DNA of 64,000 nucleotides from NCBI GenBank assembly GCA_963402885.1, contig OY727096.1:20379820-20443819 (forward strand), read 5' to 3'. The position numbers were made by a program, and so were the translations under genes. The notes under the pieces are model-generated. The model was not told the DNA's origin. It searched no databases and saw nothing but the letters and a program-made list of their open reading frames with translations. Of this stretch, positions 25,001 to 40,000 are shown piece by piece. How positions within the stretch are numbered: the stretch's first letter is position 1; every line of letters begins with the position of its first letter. This stretch comes from Antedon bifida (Eukaryota; Echinodermata; Crinoidea; Comatulida; Antedonidae).

Positions 25001-28000
25001 CACTGCTTCCAGAAGAGTTTGAAGTCCTTGTCAAACAGCACTGTAAAGAGGCACATCAAATCCTTAAGACAACGTAAGTATGTGAATGAATTAGGACTTG
25101 CGACAACCCAAAGCCAATCTACACAAAGTGGCGTAAAGCAGAGTGCAAAGGTTTAGCACTCCTAAGGGCCCTCCAGCTCTAAGTAGTTGAATTGAGGCTG
25201 CTCATGCTCTGGAACCCCTTAAGCTCTGGGGCACATTGGTTTAATCAGTAAGCGCTCATAGCCATTGCGCCACTATCTACACATCTTCATTTATGTGGAT
25301 CTAAATTAAAGAGATTACTCTCTGACTATTTTTTTTCTCAGGTGGATTCCAAGCTGTGCACAAATAATATCAAACCATCGGCAGTTGTGGCTGCATCTTC
25401 ACAGCCTGGAGTCAACCCAACGTCTCCAGGAATTCTTTGCATGCATTGCTGCTCTGATGTCTATCCAACTAAGAAGCATGGTCATCAATTCATTGGCTGA
25501 CTTTTTGGAGTTCTTTGAAATTCATAATGTATGTCCTTAAGCTAGACTATCAAACTTTATGTGACAAAAAAATGTGATGTGCCCATATATGGACATGATG
25601 TCATATCTAATACCATATTTAAGCATATCACTACGATATTTGGGCACATCACACTTTTTTTGTCAAACTAGTAGTAGCATAGTATGAGCATAGTAGATTT
25701 AGGAATGCTTCACAAATACAAAAAATCTGTACAATTTCCATTTTGGTGAGCCACTTGACAGTGATTCATTTTGCTGTTTGTTTAACCAGTCTTGAATTTT
25801 GAACTCTTTTTGTTTTGTTATGTGTTGTTCTTTTCTGAGGAAATAAATGAAAAGAAATGTAGTAGGTGGTCTACAGTATAATATACATCAGTTTGTATAA
25901 CAATTATTTTGAAGGAATAGGGAACCAGGCAGTGGTGTAATGCACAGGGCAAAGGCCCCATGGTTTAGCACTCCTAAGGTTTAGCCAGTGAGCACTCATA
26001 ACCATTACTCCACAGGTACCAGGAACTGGTAATGAAATACATTTCCAACACACTTCTGAATCGTGTTGTCAGGAACATTTCTGTCTATGCCAGATTCTTT
26101 TCTCTTTCCTCTTTCCTTTTAATTGTAGTTTAATCCATTGTTTTATTCGTACTTATATATTTTATCAGGCGGGGAATGATTTTGAAGATGGGTACAAGGC
26201 ACTTGAATATGTCATGCCTCAAATCATGATCATTAAGTTGAAGGTAGATGAGCCTAAGATTTCCTTTGACCCACCATTCAGACACTGCAGAGACATCATT
26301 CTCAAGTGCTTCTCTGAAGTTATTCAGTCAGGAGAAGGCTTACAAAGGGTAGGTACTATTCTATTACCTGATCTAGCTGTTATAAAAACATCTTTTAAAT
26401 GGACCAAAATCACATAACTTTGTTTCTAACTTTTTACAATAATCACACAAGCTATTTTTTAAATGGTACATTGTACTCATTCTTTATACTCTTTGCTTCA
26501 GGTCGAGTGTGATATTTTCCCAGAGCTTAAAAGCCATCGTCTGCTACTACGAACAGTGAAACTTGAAGAACAATTAGTGACTGATTTCATAGACAAAGCC
26601 ATGGAAATCTTCAAACAAAACACAGTTGGTCCATCACGCTATCTGAACACGTATAAGAAATACCACGACCTTCTGAACAACAAGGCAGAGGCAGACGTAT
26701 CTGCATTCCTTAAAGAGCGGCACTCTTTGCAAGGATTCATTAAGAAGATTAATAGTTATGTCCAGCTGAAAGAGGAGATCTCTTCTCTCCACATCACTGT
26801 TCCTCTCAGTATGTTCTGTCTGGACTGCAGGATGCTGAACCTTGACCTTTGTAACAGAGCGCAAAAGTTGAAGGAACGTCTAGTCAAGTTTGAAGTTGAT
26901 GAAAACAGGGTATTGAACAAAAGGTACAACAAATTATAATAACTAAATAAAAAAAATTAATATAGATATTTAAAATGTAAACAAACACAAATAAGGACAC
27001 AATATTCAACACAGAACTAATGCACTATACAACCCCGGGAGAGGCGTGTATGATGCATATCGGACAAATGACGCACCTCTCTCAGGGGTTGTATAGTGGG
27101 TCATGCAATTGAAAAGTGGATCTCTGGTTGGTATACATAATCTTGACTTGACTTTAAACTGGAGGCAGCTCCTTAAAGAGTTATAACTAAAAAAAGATTA
27201 TCTACTTTCTTCAAGGTGTTATATGTAATTTATTTTCAGTATCTGCAAACGATATGATGAAATCACGGAACGTGTGAGCGAGATGCCAGATACCACATCA
27301 GGTGTTGTAGAGCTTGGTGATTACTTGCGAGTTTCTAGTGAGGTCACAGTTCACAAACTCAAGGATGAGATTGACGAGGCAGCTAGCCGCTTGATGTTTT
27401 TATTAGACTATGCAACACTTCCATGTAAGTAAGAGCTATGAAGATCAGGAATTTTGTCATATTTTCACCATTCCACAGTTAGACTTGTTTAGACACCCTA
27501 ATACAAATCTTTAATTCCTTGAATCCTGGGAATGAAAGACAAGCTATCAAAGCTATTAAAATGCTATTGAAAGCCTTGTCTGCATTCTCAAACTTTATGT
27601 GACAAAAAAATGTGATGTGCCCATATATGGATATGATGATTTCATATCACTACCGTATTTTGACATATCACTACCATTTTTGGGCTCATCACACTTTTTT
27701 TGTCAAACTAGTTAGATAGTGTAGACAGAGTGAAAGAAACTGTTTGGTATTTTCCAATTCTAAAGTATTATTTTGTTAAAGATGAGGACATAAAGGTGAA
27801 CAGTACAGTGTTCCATTGGCCAGACCACATTCAGACTGTCTTTGAGTTGTGTCGTAACCGTCTCTTGAGCAGACGAGAACAGGCAGAAGAAGAGGTGCGA
27901 AAGAAGATTCAACAATTTGATGATAAACTACAAGAGTATAACCGTGAAGTGGAACTTTTCAGGAAGAAGGAGGTATAACTAAAAATGTTACAATAATAAT

Positions 28001-31000
28001 TTATCTTGATAAAAACCTTAAAATTTACTTGTTTATCTGTTATGCTTTACAGTATATGTGTGAGTCCCAGTAAAGAGACAGTTTCTACCCATTTATGACA
28101 ATTCTAGTATTTACTTTTACTATTTAAATTTATAATTTTTTTCTCCGTAATGCTTTTGAATAGCCAAGAGGAAAGGTATAGTATCATTTAATGTTGGTGT
28201 TAATATCTTCAGTTTTACTGTTGTGTTTGCTTGTTTGTTACTACTAAAACATTCCTTTTTATTTTCACTAATACCCTTTTCACATCTGCTAAATGTAACA
28301 TCTTGTTGAAAATCTGTCGAGATTTCACAGGGGACCCCTTGTGGGGAAAAACAAAACCATGAGAGGCCTGTTTTTGTTTCAAGATGTCCCGAGTTGTTAC
28401 TGCTTTACTACTATGCTTTCTCTTGAGATTTCTCACAGTTCGGGAGATCAAACCTGGTTACAAATTGTAACAATTTATGCATGTGAAAAGGGTATTAGTG
28501 TAATTTGGTTTTTTAGAAATTTGTTAAAAGTGTTATATTGGTTTACTATGCATATGGTTTCTATAGAAATTTTGTTGGACCTAACAGGATATTACATTCA
28601 AAAATTAGCTTGGTTTAATATTTAGGGATGTAGTAAAGGGAATGAGGCCAAATGATTAAAGTTTCAAAACTGCTTAATAGTGTTTATGGTGAATACTTAA
28701 AACTGGGATTTAACAATGGGAAAACTGTATCCGCATGTGTTTATTGTTGTGCTTTAAACTACTCTGTATATAATAAGTATGCCATTCAGTTGGTGAAGTT
28801 GGTTAAAATGCTCAAGTTTATAGTCAGAACGCTTGTTTGGTGTTGCTTTAAAAGTATATACATTTGTTGTTATCTGTGTCCATGTTTGTACTTAGTTGTG
28901 TGTATACAGTAATTGGTTTGTTTAACATATAGTATGTAACACAGTATAATTATTTGTGTGTGAATACAAAATCAATGAATTATTAAAAGTAAGTCTTAAA
29001 TTAAAACTTTCCAATTTACACATTACAAATTATTTCTTTTTCTAAAGATGTTGAGTATGGACGAAATGAAGGGAAATGTGGACAAACTAAATGAGCTTCA
29101 GAGCCAAATGGAAGATGCCAGAGATAAACTTGATGGTCTGAACAAAGAAGAGGAACTACTTGAGTGGGAGGCAACTAGTTTCCCCCTACTTTCTGCCATG
29201 TTTGCAGCAAAAACTCCTTACGACAGCCTTTGGAGTACTGCACTTGATTTCCATACACAGTATGAGACATGGTTGAATGGTAAGCTATCACAGAGACTAT
29301 GTAATACATTTATTAACTGTAATTATCTTAAAACACATGAACACATATGGTTTATGTGCGCTTAGCACATCTTTCATCAGAGGTTTCTTGAGTTATTATT
29401 ATGGGCTGTTTCTATCAAGTTTCACCTGCACCCTGTATATAGTGGCTTCATTTGAGATGCAATAGATATTATCACACTAAGAATCAAGAACCCTACCCCT
29501 TAAAAAATGTATGTACAACAAAATGACTATCACTCACTGCATGCTGCCATACCATCTCTCCAGTACTCCTTAAGCTCTGTCTACATCAAACTTTATGTGA
29601 CAAAAATTTGATGTGCCCATATATGGACATAATGATGTCATATCACTACCATATTTAAGCACATCACACTTTTTTTGTCAAACTAATTTGATAGTTTAGA
29701 CAGAGCTTTAAACTTGCTTACCATATTCCTACAAACCTTTTAAACTTTCTAATATTATTTTCCATCTCAACACTAGGTCCATTCCAACAGCTTGATGCAG
29801 AGAAAGTGACAGAGACAGTGGACACAATGTACAGGACTATGTACAAATTAGCAAAGTCATTTGGTGACCAGCCAGGACCACAGAGAATTGCGAACAATGT
29901 CAAGGGGAAGATTGATAAATTCAAGCAACACTTGCCAGTTCTATCTGTTGTCTGTAATCCTGGAATTAGGGACCGTCATTGGGAAAGGGTACAAAATAAA
30001 CTTGTTTGAACTGATTGTATGTTGCCTATACTGTAGAAAATCCTTGAATAGTTGACTAATAGACTCATTTTCCATGTACAAATATGCAATTGTATCTTAA
30101 TACATACAGTATAGTTCATTGGTTCTCAACTAACAGGCAATGAGTGCATTGCCTATGGATGGTGAAAATGATTAAGTGTCCTCACTCAGAGCCACACTTA
30201 AAATAGTTTATTCACAATTTATTTATAAAATGGTCATATACAAAATGCAAGAAAGTACATACAGTATAGACCAAATATCAATCTTTAGTATCCAGAAGCC
30301 CAGAGGCTTGTATGTGAAAGTAACATTAAGCTCTGTCTGCACTATCAAACTTTATGTGAAAAAATGTGCACATATATGGACACGATGACATCATATCACT
30401 ACCATATTTGGGCATATCACATTTGTTTGTAAAACTAGTTTGACAGATAGTGTAGATACAGCTTAACATTTTAACCAGCATAAAATTTACTTTTTATTTG
30501 TTGTAGATGAGTGATGTTGTTGGATTCCAGTTGAAGCCTGATGAAGAGACATCCTTTTACCACATATTAGAATTGGGACTCAGTAAATATATGGATAAGT
30601 AAGACAACATTTGATTCATGTATCATACAGTAGAACCCTTTCATTGGACACCACTATTAAAGCTCTCTCTACAATTTGTCAAACTTTATGTGACAAAAAA
30701 ATGTGATATGCCCATATATGGACACAATGATGTTATATCACTACCATTAATCACATCACACTTTTTTGTGTCGAACTAGTTTGTTGGTGTAGACAGAGTT
30801 TAAGGGAGACTTTTCTGTGAAATGAACAAGAACCTACGTATTGGTGAACACCCCTACTGTATTTGTGCATGAAATAGGACAGATATTTATCAAGACTGTG
30901 GTCTTCAGAAAAATGTCCCACCTGGTGCTCATTCCTAATGGCTAGACATGTTAGTGGAAACTCAGCAATATTTCGTTGTTACTGCAGTAAATAATTTCAT

Positions 31001-34000
31001 ATTTGTCTTGGTTACTTAGGCTTGAAGAGGTTGGTGCTGCAGCCAGTAAAGAATACTCGCTGGAGAAAGCAATGGAGAAAATGAAAGGGGAGTGGGCAGA
31101 TGTCAGCTTTGAATTTGTGCCATATAGAGATACAGTAAGTGCAACCACCTGGTATATAGTTTGGGTGGGCGTAGCAGCAGATTAGTTTTAATATTAAGTT
31201 GATTTTGTGTACCCTTGTCATTTGATTGGTTGATTGCCAATCATGTAGTGTGTGCTGTCTGTAATGACCAACTTCTGAGCGCCATACTGTACTATATCAT
31301 ATATATATTTTTTTTTATTTCCTTAGGGCATCAATTTATAATATATGTCTATATTTTTTCAGGGTGTTTCCATTCTGTCAAGTGTAGATGAGATACAGTT
31401 AGTTCTGGATGACCATGTTGTAAAGACACAGACCATGCGAGGCTCTCCATACATTAAACCATTTGAACAGGAAGTCAAGGTATGGCTATTTTAATAGAGA
31501 AACATTGTTAGAAAACAAATATAGTATCTCTAATACCATTACCATACATTTTTGTCTAGGGCTTCCACAAAGCAGTGCCTAACAGGACCTCATTTACCTC
31601 TTACTTCACAGGAATGGGAAGAGAAACTGGTTACAATGCAAGACATTCTAGACTCATGGCTTAAATGCCAGGCCACTTGGCTCTATCTAGAACCAATCTT
31701 TAGTTCTGAAGATATTATGGCTCAAATGCCTGAAGAAGGACGCAAGTTTGGTATTGTTGATAGTTACTGGAAGGACATCATGACAGAATCCGTAAGTCTA
31801 AAGCTCTGTCTACACTATAAAAAAAAAGTGTGATGTGTCCAAATATGGTTGTAATATGACATCATTGTGTCCATAATATGGACACATCACATTGTTTTGC
31901 CACACAAAGTTTGATAGTGTAGGCAGAGCTTTATACAGAATTTAAAGTTTAAAGTACTTGTATTACAATCTCTGTTCAAGTTCTAGCCTAGCCTTTATAA
32001 TGATATTTGTATTCATTCTGTGCAGGTCAAAGACACAAAGGCACTTGTATGTACAGCACAGCCAAACATGTTGGGCAGACTGGTGGAATCAAACCAACTT
32101 CTTGAAGAGATCCAGAAAGGATTGAATGACTATCTCGAGAAGAAAAGATTATATTTTCCAAGGTAATTAGCAGTGAATTACAACTATTAGCCTTTTAAAA
32201 GAACAGATTAAGTGGTTTTGAGCTTCTTTGGCGAGTTATATCTAAATATTGTTTCTTTTCATTCATTAAGGTTCTTTTTCTTGTCCAATGATGAACTACT
32301 TGAGATCTTGTCAGAGACAAAAGATCCTCTTCGTGTACAGCCTCATTTGAAGAAGTGCTTTGAAGGAATTGCCAAGCTGGAGTTCACTGACCAGCAGGAG
32401 ATTGTTGGCATGATCAGTGCTGAGAAAGAGACTGTGCCATTGTCATCAAAGATCTACCCTGCTAAAGCTAGAGTAAGTACAAACTAATTCCCATCCAGAT
32501 AATGTATACTCCCCCATCAATGTTGTTTAAAATGAGTTTACACAATTTTTTTGTAGGGTATGGTTGAGAAATGGCTAGCCCAAGTAGAAGACATCATGAT
32601 AGCGAGTGTTCGCAAGGTCATCCAGGACGGTACAGGAGCGTATGCTAGCATACCACGTAACAAGTGGGTGCTAGAATGGCCTGGACAGGTCGTCCTCTGC
32701 TGTACCCAGATTTATTGGACAACTGAAGTTGCAGAGGCTATCACAGAAAAAGGAGGACTCAAGGTATGTAAGAACTGTTGTAACTGGAAGGTGTATTTAA
32801 ACAAATATTAATCAAATATTTGTTTGACCAGTAGAACATTAGAGTACCTCGCGATTGGTTGGCAGGTAAGCATAAAGACACAGCTACAATGCCACTACTT
32901 AAATTTATATTTTTTGATTTGTTTACTTAGAAATACCTAGAGAAGAGTAATGAGAACCTGAGTGATATCGTTGATCTTGTACGTGGCAAGTTAGAGAAGG
33001 GTGCCAGGGTCACACTGGGTGCTCTAACAGTTATGGATGTACATGGTAAGATTGATGACTTCTTCCTGCCTACTACCCCTCAAAGCCCTACCACACCATG
33101 TATACCCATGTCTTCTTTGTTACTAAACACAACAAAAGAAAACAAAAATGCATATATATATATACGATAGTGGTCTAGTGAGTTGCGGAAGTGATGTTGT
33201 TTTGAGCATCAACGTAGTGTTCGTAAGCGAAAACTGTATACAGTCAATAGCCACCATATGTCATCTAGTATTACAGTTACAAGGACCAGTACCAGTAGGT
33301 TATGTGACATGCTTCATATTCAAGATAATGTCAACCAAATTTACTTTCTTATTTCCAGGCTACTTTGAAAATAATGTGTCCTGATGCACTTTTCCATGGT
33401 ACTTGGCAATGCCTACCATTCATGACACTTCCATTGGCCTTCTCCCAATATTTCCATTAGCTAATACACTTTGTTCTTTCCATCTTCTAGCCAGAGATGT
33501 CGTTGCTCGGTTAGAAGAACTTGATGTGTCTTCAGAGGCTGACTTCAACTGGATTAGCCAACTGCGTTACTACTTCAATGGCACAGAAGTTGACGTTCAG
33601 ATGATAACTACACAGATTCGCTATGGCTATGAATACCTTGGTAATAGCGGGCGCTTGGTTATCACACCACTTACAGATAGGTGTTACAGGTAACAAAGAT
33701 TCTAGTTTTGCCTTTTATACATACATAATACACTGACCAATTCATAATGCTCCAAACCATCTATTTTCTTTACTAGGACGCTGATGGGTGCTCTGAAATT
33801 GAATCTTGGAGGTGCTCCTGAAGGCCCAGCAGGTACAGGCAAGACCGAGACCAGCAAAGATCTTGCCAAAGCAGTAGCTAAACAATGTGTTGTCTTCAAC
33901 TGCTCAGACGGCTTGGATTACAAAGCTATGGGCAAGTTCTTTAAAGGACTAGCACAAGCTGGTGCTTGGGCATGCTTTGATGAGTTTAACCGGATCGAGC

Positions 34001-37000
34001 TAGAAGTCTTGTCTGTGGTTGCTCAACAGATTCAAAGTATTCAGCATGCTATCCAGCGAAATCAGAAGAAGTTTATGTTTGAAGGGACTGAGTTGACTTT
34101 AAATCCTACGTGTACAATGTTCATCACAATGAACCCAGGCTATGCTGGCAGATCTGATCTGCCTGACAATTTAAAGGTAGGTTTTACAGATATATGTTTG
34201 ATTTACATTTATATAAAACTTTGTCAATTGATAGTAAAGAATTGTAACATACCTCCTTTAAAGCAAGTCTAATGCTTGGTTCCACTAGAGACGCAATGTA
34301 AGTACGTAAACAAAACGTAAGTGATTTGACTAATCCAATCACAAATCAATTGATAGTAAAGAATTGCAACATAGTCTCAAACACATGCCTCCTCTTGTGC
34401 AAGTCTAATGCTTGGTTCCCACTAGAGATGCAAAGCAAGTATATATGATTTGCATAATCACAAGCGATGGATTATGTAATCTGTCGCCTTTTCATTGATC
34501 AACTCGCTTGCGTCTACATCTTCGCATTGCATTTTCAAATGGAAACCAAAATTACTTACCATTACCATACCTTACCATTCCAACAATTTGTTTGCTCTCT
34601 TGGGTGACAGAAATACTTTATGATGGACATACAATGATGCAATACTGAAATCTATTTTGTATTCATAGGTTCTGTTCAGAACGGTAGCCATGATGGTACC
34701 TGACTATGGTATGATTGGTGAGATTGTTCTCTACAGTATGGGATTTGTTGATGCACGAAGTCTTGCTGGAAAAATCGTTGCCACATACCGGTTGTGTTCA
34801 GAACAGTTGTCTTCTCAGCATCACTACGATTATGGGATGCGTGCAGTAAAGTCTGTATTGACGGCCGCTGGTAATTTGAAGTTAGCTCTTCCAGATGAGA
34901 AAGAGAGTATTCTGTTATTGAGGGCTATTAAAGATGTTAATTTACCAAAGTTCTTAGCTCAGGTTTGTATAATCGTACTCTCCACACATTTATATTTTTA
35001 TACTAAGATCTTAAGCTCTGTCTACACTATCAAACTAGTTTGACAAAAAAAAAGTGTGTTGTGCCCAAATATGGCAGTGATATGCTCAATTATGGTAGTG
35101 ATATGACATCATGTCTATATATGGGCACATCTCATTTTTTTGTCACATAAAGTTTAGTACCTTACCACCCTTTAATAGTACCATAAATCTTTGTACAGTA
35201 CTGTACTTTTTTTTATCATATAATGTAATTGATAATTGTGAACGTCCTCAGTATATGTATATTTTTTATTACTAGGATGTGCCATTGTTTGAAGGAATCA
35301 TCAGTGACTTGTTTCCAGGTGTGGTCTTGCCAACACCAGACTATGTCGTCCTTCTTGAAGCTCTCAATGAGAACATCACCAAGTTGAAGTTACAAGCTGT
35401 TCCATGGTTCATTGAGAAGATTATTCAGATATATGAGATGATGCTTGTGCGTCATGGCTTCATGATCGTAGGTGACCCGATGGGAGGCAAGACATCAGCC
35501 TACAAGGTGCTGGCCAATGCTCTTGGAGATCTACACGCAGGAGGGCTAATGAATGAGTTTAAGGTTATCTTTGAAATCATAAACCCTAAGGCTATCACTA
35601 TGGGTCAGCTGTATGGATGCTTTGACCCTGTCTCACATGAATGGACAGATGGTAAGGAGATACATTTTCATTCAATTAAGCTCTGTCTACACTATCAAAC
35701 TTTATGTGACAAAAACATATCCATATATGGAAATGATGATGTCATCACTACCATATTTGGGCACATCACACTTTTTTTGTCAAACTAGTTTGATAGTGTA
35801 GACAGAGCTTTAGAACTTTTAGAGAATTACCTTAGCATCCCTATTTGACTCAGTTGTTCTATGCTTAATCTGTAATAACTTTTTAATATGTTTATTTTAA
35901 TTGAAACGTTAGAATACATATAAGGAATACAAAGATTTTTTTCAGCCTAAACAAGAAGCCATTGATTTTATGGGAAATACTGATGTATGTGCTCAATAAA
36001 AATTAAATAAAAAAGTATTGATTTGTTTTAGGTGTGCTGGCTAATACATTTCGTGAACAGGCTGCATCACAGTCTGAAGATCGAAAGTGGATATTATTTG
36101 ATGGCCCAGTGGATGCTGTCTGGATCGAAAACATGAATACAGTCTTAGATGACAATAAGAAGGTAAAGTAAAGTTTACATGCTTGATACAGAGAAACTTG
36201 TGCTTACTTAGCCTCAACTAGAAATTCAAGTTAAAACTCTATCCATCTCTTATGTGGTCCACCTTTGACCTTTTTAGTGATTGTGTTCCTCTCTAGTCTA
36301 TCAAGTGATGGACATTTCAAGCAATACCACAATTACAGTAGAACCCCTCCTTTGGGACACCCTATAAAGCGGACAATTTCCTGAACGAATAAGGGGAAAT
36401 ATATGTTTTATCACTACGGCCAATCTCTATTCAGGTGACACCCCATTTAAAGAGACAGTTTATGTTCCAAATGTTTCCCTGTAATAGAGGTTATATTATA
36501 TCAAGTCTAAAATTCAACACAATAGGAAATGATATAATCATGCTTAGCTAAAGTGTTTTTTTTTTTCTAGCTATGTTTGATGAGTGGGGAGATTATTCAA
36601 ATGAACAACAAGCAGAATTTGATCTTTGAGCCAGCAGACTTAGAGCAAGCCTCACCAGCTACTGTCAGTAGATGTGGTATGATCTACATGGAACCACACC
36701 AGCTTGGATGGCGTCCTCTTAAGACATCGTACATGGAAAACCTACCACCTGCTGTCAAAGAGGAACATAAGGAAATGATCAATGACTTGTTTGAGTGGTT
36801 GATTGATCCTTGTTGGGGTTAGTGTTTTATTTTCCTGTTTGTATTACATCTGGCAAGAGACCTACAGTATACATTGTATGCTGCCAAAAACTAATCTTGT
36901 ATACCCAGTTAAGGCCAACTCGGACAGCGTCGTATGACGAGGCCCGATGAGTCTTCTTGTCGGGAGAAAATTAAACATGTTTAAAGTTTTCATGACGACC

Positions 37001-40000
37001 TAAAAGCTATGCCCGGTGCTATCTCAAGACGACTCGTATTGTCAGGATTCGTACGATGCTGTCTGAGTTGGCCTTTACTTGTGGAAATTTCCAAGAAAGA
37101 GAGCGATTGGTCAATGCAACTTGGAGTGTATGTCTCCACTTCAGTTGTTGTCATCAGCACTTTTCTCTCTTGGAGTGTCATTCAGTTGCTATTTCACATA
37201 GTCGCAATGGCCTGCAAATATAATGTATAGTATGAATGGCTAAAAGTTTAGGCATACCATCATCATTATGTATTTGCTTTGTTTCAGATTTCATCAGACA
37301 CGAGTGTAAAGTGTTTGTCCAGACATCTGTAATTCATCTCGCCAACTCACTAATGAACCTGTACACATGCCTCATGGATGAAATTGCTGTGTCTGGACAA
37401 GAAGGCCAACCAGAAATGAGCAATCAACAGGTGAGTGAGGACAACAGACAAATCCCTAATTCATAAACACTATGAGCTCGTTCATTGCTAACTTTGATGG
37501 GTCACCAATTTTACCAGGCTAAATAACTATAGAATGAATGGGGGAATTGACCCTATATTGTCTTTGAAGATCCTAATACAATCCCATCATGCACAACCAG
37601 TTCATCTTTTATAATTACTACTACTCTATTATGGAGAATAATCTTTTTTTATTTTTCCCACTTAGATAACCCTGTGGTTGCAAGGGCTGTTCCTGTTCTC
37701 TCTTGTGTGGACAGTTGGTGGAACACTGAACAGTGACAGTTGCAAGAAGTTTGATCAATTCTTCCGTGTCTTAATTAGTGGAACCGATCCAAACCATCCA
37801 AAACCTAAAAGCATCAAAATTACAAAGGTATAAAATGAAGAAACTACACTTATGATTGTTAAACTAAAGCTCTGTCTACACTGTCAAACTAGTTTGACAA
37901 AAACAGTGTGATGTGCCCAAATATGGTAGTGATATGCCTAAATATAACTTTTTTACGTTTATTTTCAGAGCAACTCATTTCCAGAAAGGGGAACTATTTA
38001 TGATTATTTCTTTGAGAAGCAAGCAAGTGGAAAATGGACTGATTGGATTGATTACATTGATAAAGAAAAATCGGTGTTGCCAAAGGATGCAAAAGTAAGG
38101 TTACTCAGAATGGAAGTAATATTATATGCATGTTGTATCATTTGTCTGAACAGTTCTTGACGAAACTGGTGGTAGTTTATTGTTGTAGACTAGTGGTTTT
38201 CATTTTGGCTTCTCTTTCTCCCTCATCTAGCAAAATAGAAGACCCAGTGGCCGTATTCACGTTTAAGGGAAATCCTTAAATGTGTATTGACTTAAGAGAA
38301 ATTCATGCTACTTAACCCTTTGAAGACGTGGCCTAAACCTATTAAAAATACTTATTTAGCCTCAGTCACTTGGGGTAGAAAGTCTTCAAAGGGTTAAGGG
38401 AAATATTTCACTTAAGTGTGATTGAAGAATATGATCACTGATTCCTGCTGACATAAAGATCTGTAAATATATTCCAACATTTATCTTTTTAGGTTAGTGA
38501 CTTGATCATCCAAACCAACGACACAGCTAAACAAGTGTTTTTTCTGGACACATACCTTAGCCATGGCACACCATTAATGTTCATAGGACCAACTGGTACT
38601 GGGAAGTCTGCCATTACCAATGACTACCTAGTTGGATTGCCAAAAGAACAGTAAGTGTTTTTGAAAACTGTTTTTATTTCCAAGCATGCCATGCAAACTA
38701 AGTCCAGTTGTTTAACGTAAATTTGTTTCTTTTTCAATACAGATTCTTACCAAATAACATCAATTTTTCTGCTCGTACATCAGCCAATCAGACGCAAGAT
38801 ATTATCATGTCTAAATTGGATAGGTGTGTATTAATTTAATATGCGAATGTATTACAGTTTTTCTTCAGCTAAAGTAACACATTATTACGAGAATCATTTT
38901 ATACTTTCCTTTTTAGGCGAAGAAAGGGTGTGTATGGGCCGCCAATGAACAAGAAATGTGTGTTATTTGTAGATGATCTGAACATGCCAGCTAAGGAGGT
39001 GTATGGAGCGCAACCTCCGATTGAATTGCTTAGGCAGTGGATTGATCACAAGCATTGGTTTGATAAGAAAGATACTTCCAAACTTGAACTTATTGATACA
39101 GTGAGTTGCTCTACTTTTTAAAACAACCAATGACACCAGTGTGGCTTCAACTACTACTGCCACTGGCTGCAAATTCCATCGACTCTCTGCCATTACAACT
39201 ATCAACAACCCCCACTCCACTGCTACTAAAAACCACCATAGTTATTCCAACTCTTGCCAAGAAATGTATTTATTCTTTGTGCATAGAAAACAGACTCTCT
39301 TATATAAGATCTTTTAATCCATTTTGTATTTTAAAAATAGATTATAGTGACAGCCATGGGACCACCAGGTGGTGGACGCAACGACATTACCGGTCGTTTC
39401 ACACGCCATTTCAACATAATATCTATTGACTCTTTTGACGATGCTACTATGACACAGATTTTCACAAACATCACTGATTGGCATTTCGCCAAGGGTTATG
39501 ATGGTGCTTTTGTACGACTAGGAAAGGTGAGATTTTGAAATTGTTAAAAAAAGATAATCTACCATGTTGGTAATGATTCAGCTGATAGGTTATTTTATAG
39601 TTAAGTTTAGTCTGATTAAGGCTTTTGGGCCATCTGGTATATCAAGTTGATTGGATCAGCACCCAAATGAATGTTTTTCAGTATATTTAACTTTAGGTAT
39701 TTTCTTACAGATAATGGTCCAAGCAACGATGGGTGTCTACAAGGCTGCTATAACCAACTTCTTGCCCACACCATCTAAATCACATTACGTTTTCAACTTG
39801 CGTGATTTTGCTCGTGTCATACGAGGTGTTTTATTGGCACCAAAGACACATCTTGTTGAAGATGACAAAGATAAGTTAATACGTCTTTGGATCCATGAAG
39901 TGTATCGTGTGTTTTATGATCGTCTTATTGATGAAAATGACAGGTAGGATTTTTCATTTGTCACAGCAATATTGATCACCAATTACATGAGAAATTAATT

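Larger units (their letters stand above)
19099..33689 (+). other. DNAH3: DNAH3 tail and linker, exons 1-24
   Basis: Exons: 19099-19119, 19352-19453, 20861-21077, 23332-23443, 23661-23781, 24082-24271, 24513-24708, 24948-25073, 25342-25528, 26169-26348, 26502-26923, 27240-27424, 27782-27972, 29048-29279, 29777-29988, 30507-30598, 31020-31134, 31363-31479, 31612-31791, 32026-32162, 32271-32472, 32557-32763, 32931-33045, 33491-33689. Residues 1-1352. The first seven codons form their own exon. The segment holds DHC N-terminal region 2 and the linker; highly conserved words are [33 protein letters not shown] and [16 protein letters not shown]. The N-terminal approximately 130 residues are Ser/Pro/Lys-rich and likely disordered. 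Confidence 0.92.
35276..37430 (+). other. DNAH3: DNAH3 AAA2 module, exons 27-30
   Basis: Exons 35276-35651, 36032-36162, 36571-36817, 37288-37430, residues 1585-1883. Walker A GDPMGGKT is at 35471-35494; [17 protein letters not shown] and the [10 protein letters not shown] motif follow. In dyneins AAA2 binds ATP but is generally not hydrolytic. Confidence 0.92.
37666..39943 (+). other. DNAH3: DNAH3 AAA3 module, exons 31-37
   Basis: Exons 37666-37827, 37969-38094, 38493-38650, 38743-38823, 38917-39100, 39341-39526, 39711-39943, about residues 1884-2260. Walker A GPTGTGKS is at 38586-38609; Walker B region [29 protein letters not shown] follows. All nucleotide-binding elements are intact. Confidence 0.92.

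Noticed and set aside
28341-28912. Two + strand ORFs of 94 and 86 codons
   Set aside because: They lie in DNAH3 intron 13, partly inside inverted-repeat element G, with no similarity or splice context.
33148-33384. 78-codon ORF between DNAH3 exons 23 and 24
   Set aside because: Exon 23 joins 33491 in frame at the conserved DVHARDVV motif, leaving no place for it.
37009-37230. 73-codon ORF
   Set aside because: It starts inside inverted-repeat element H and lies in an intron between well-joined DNAH3 exons.
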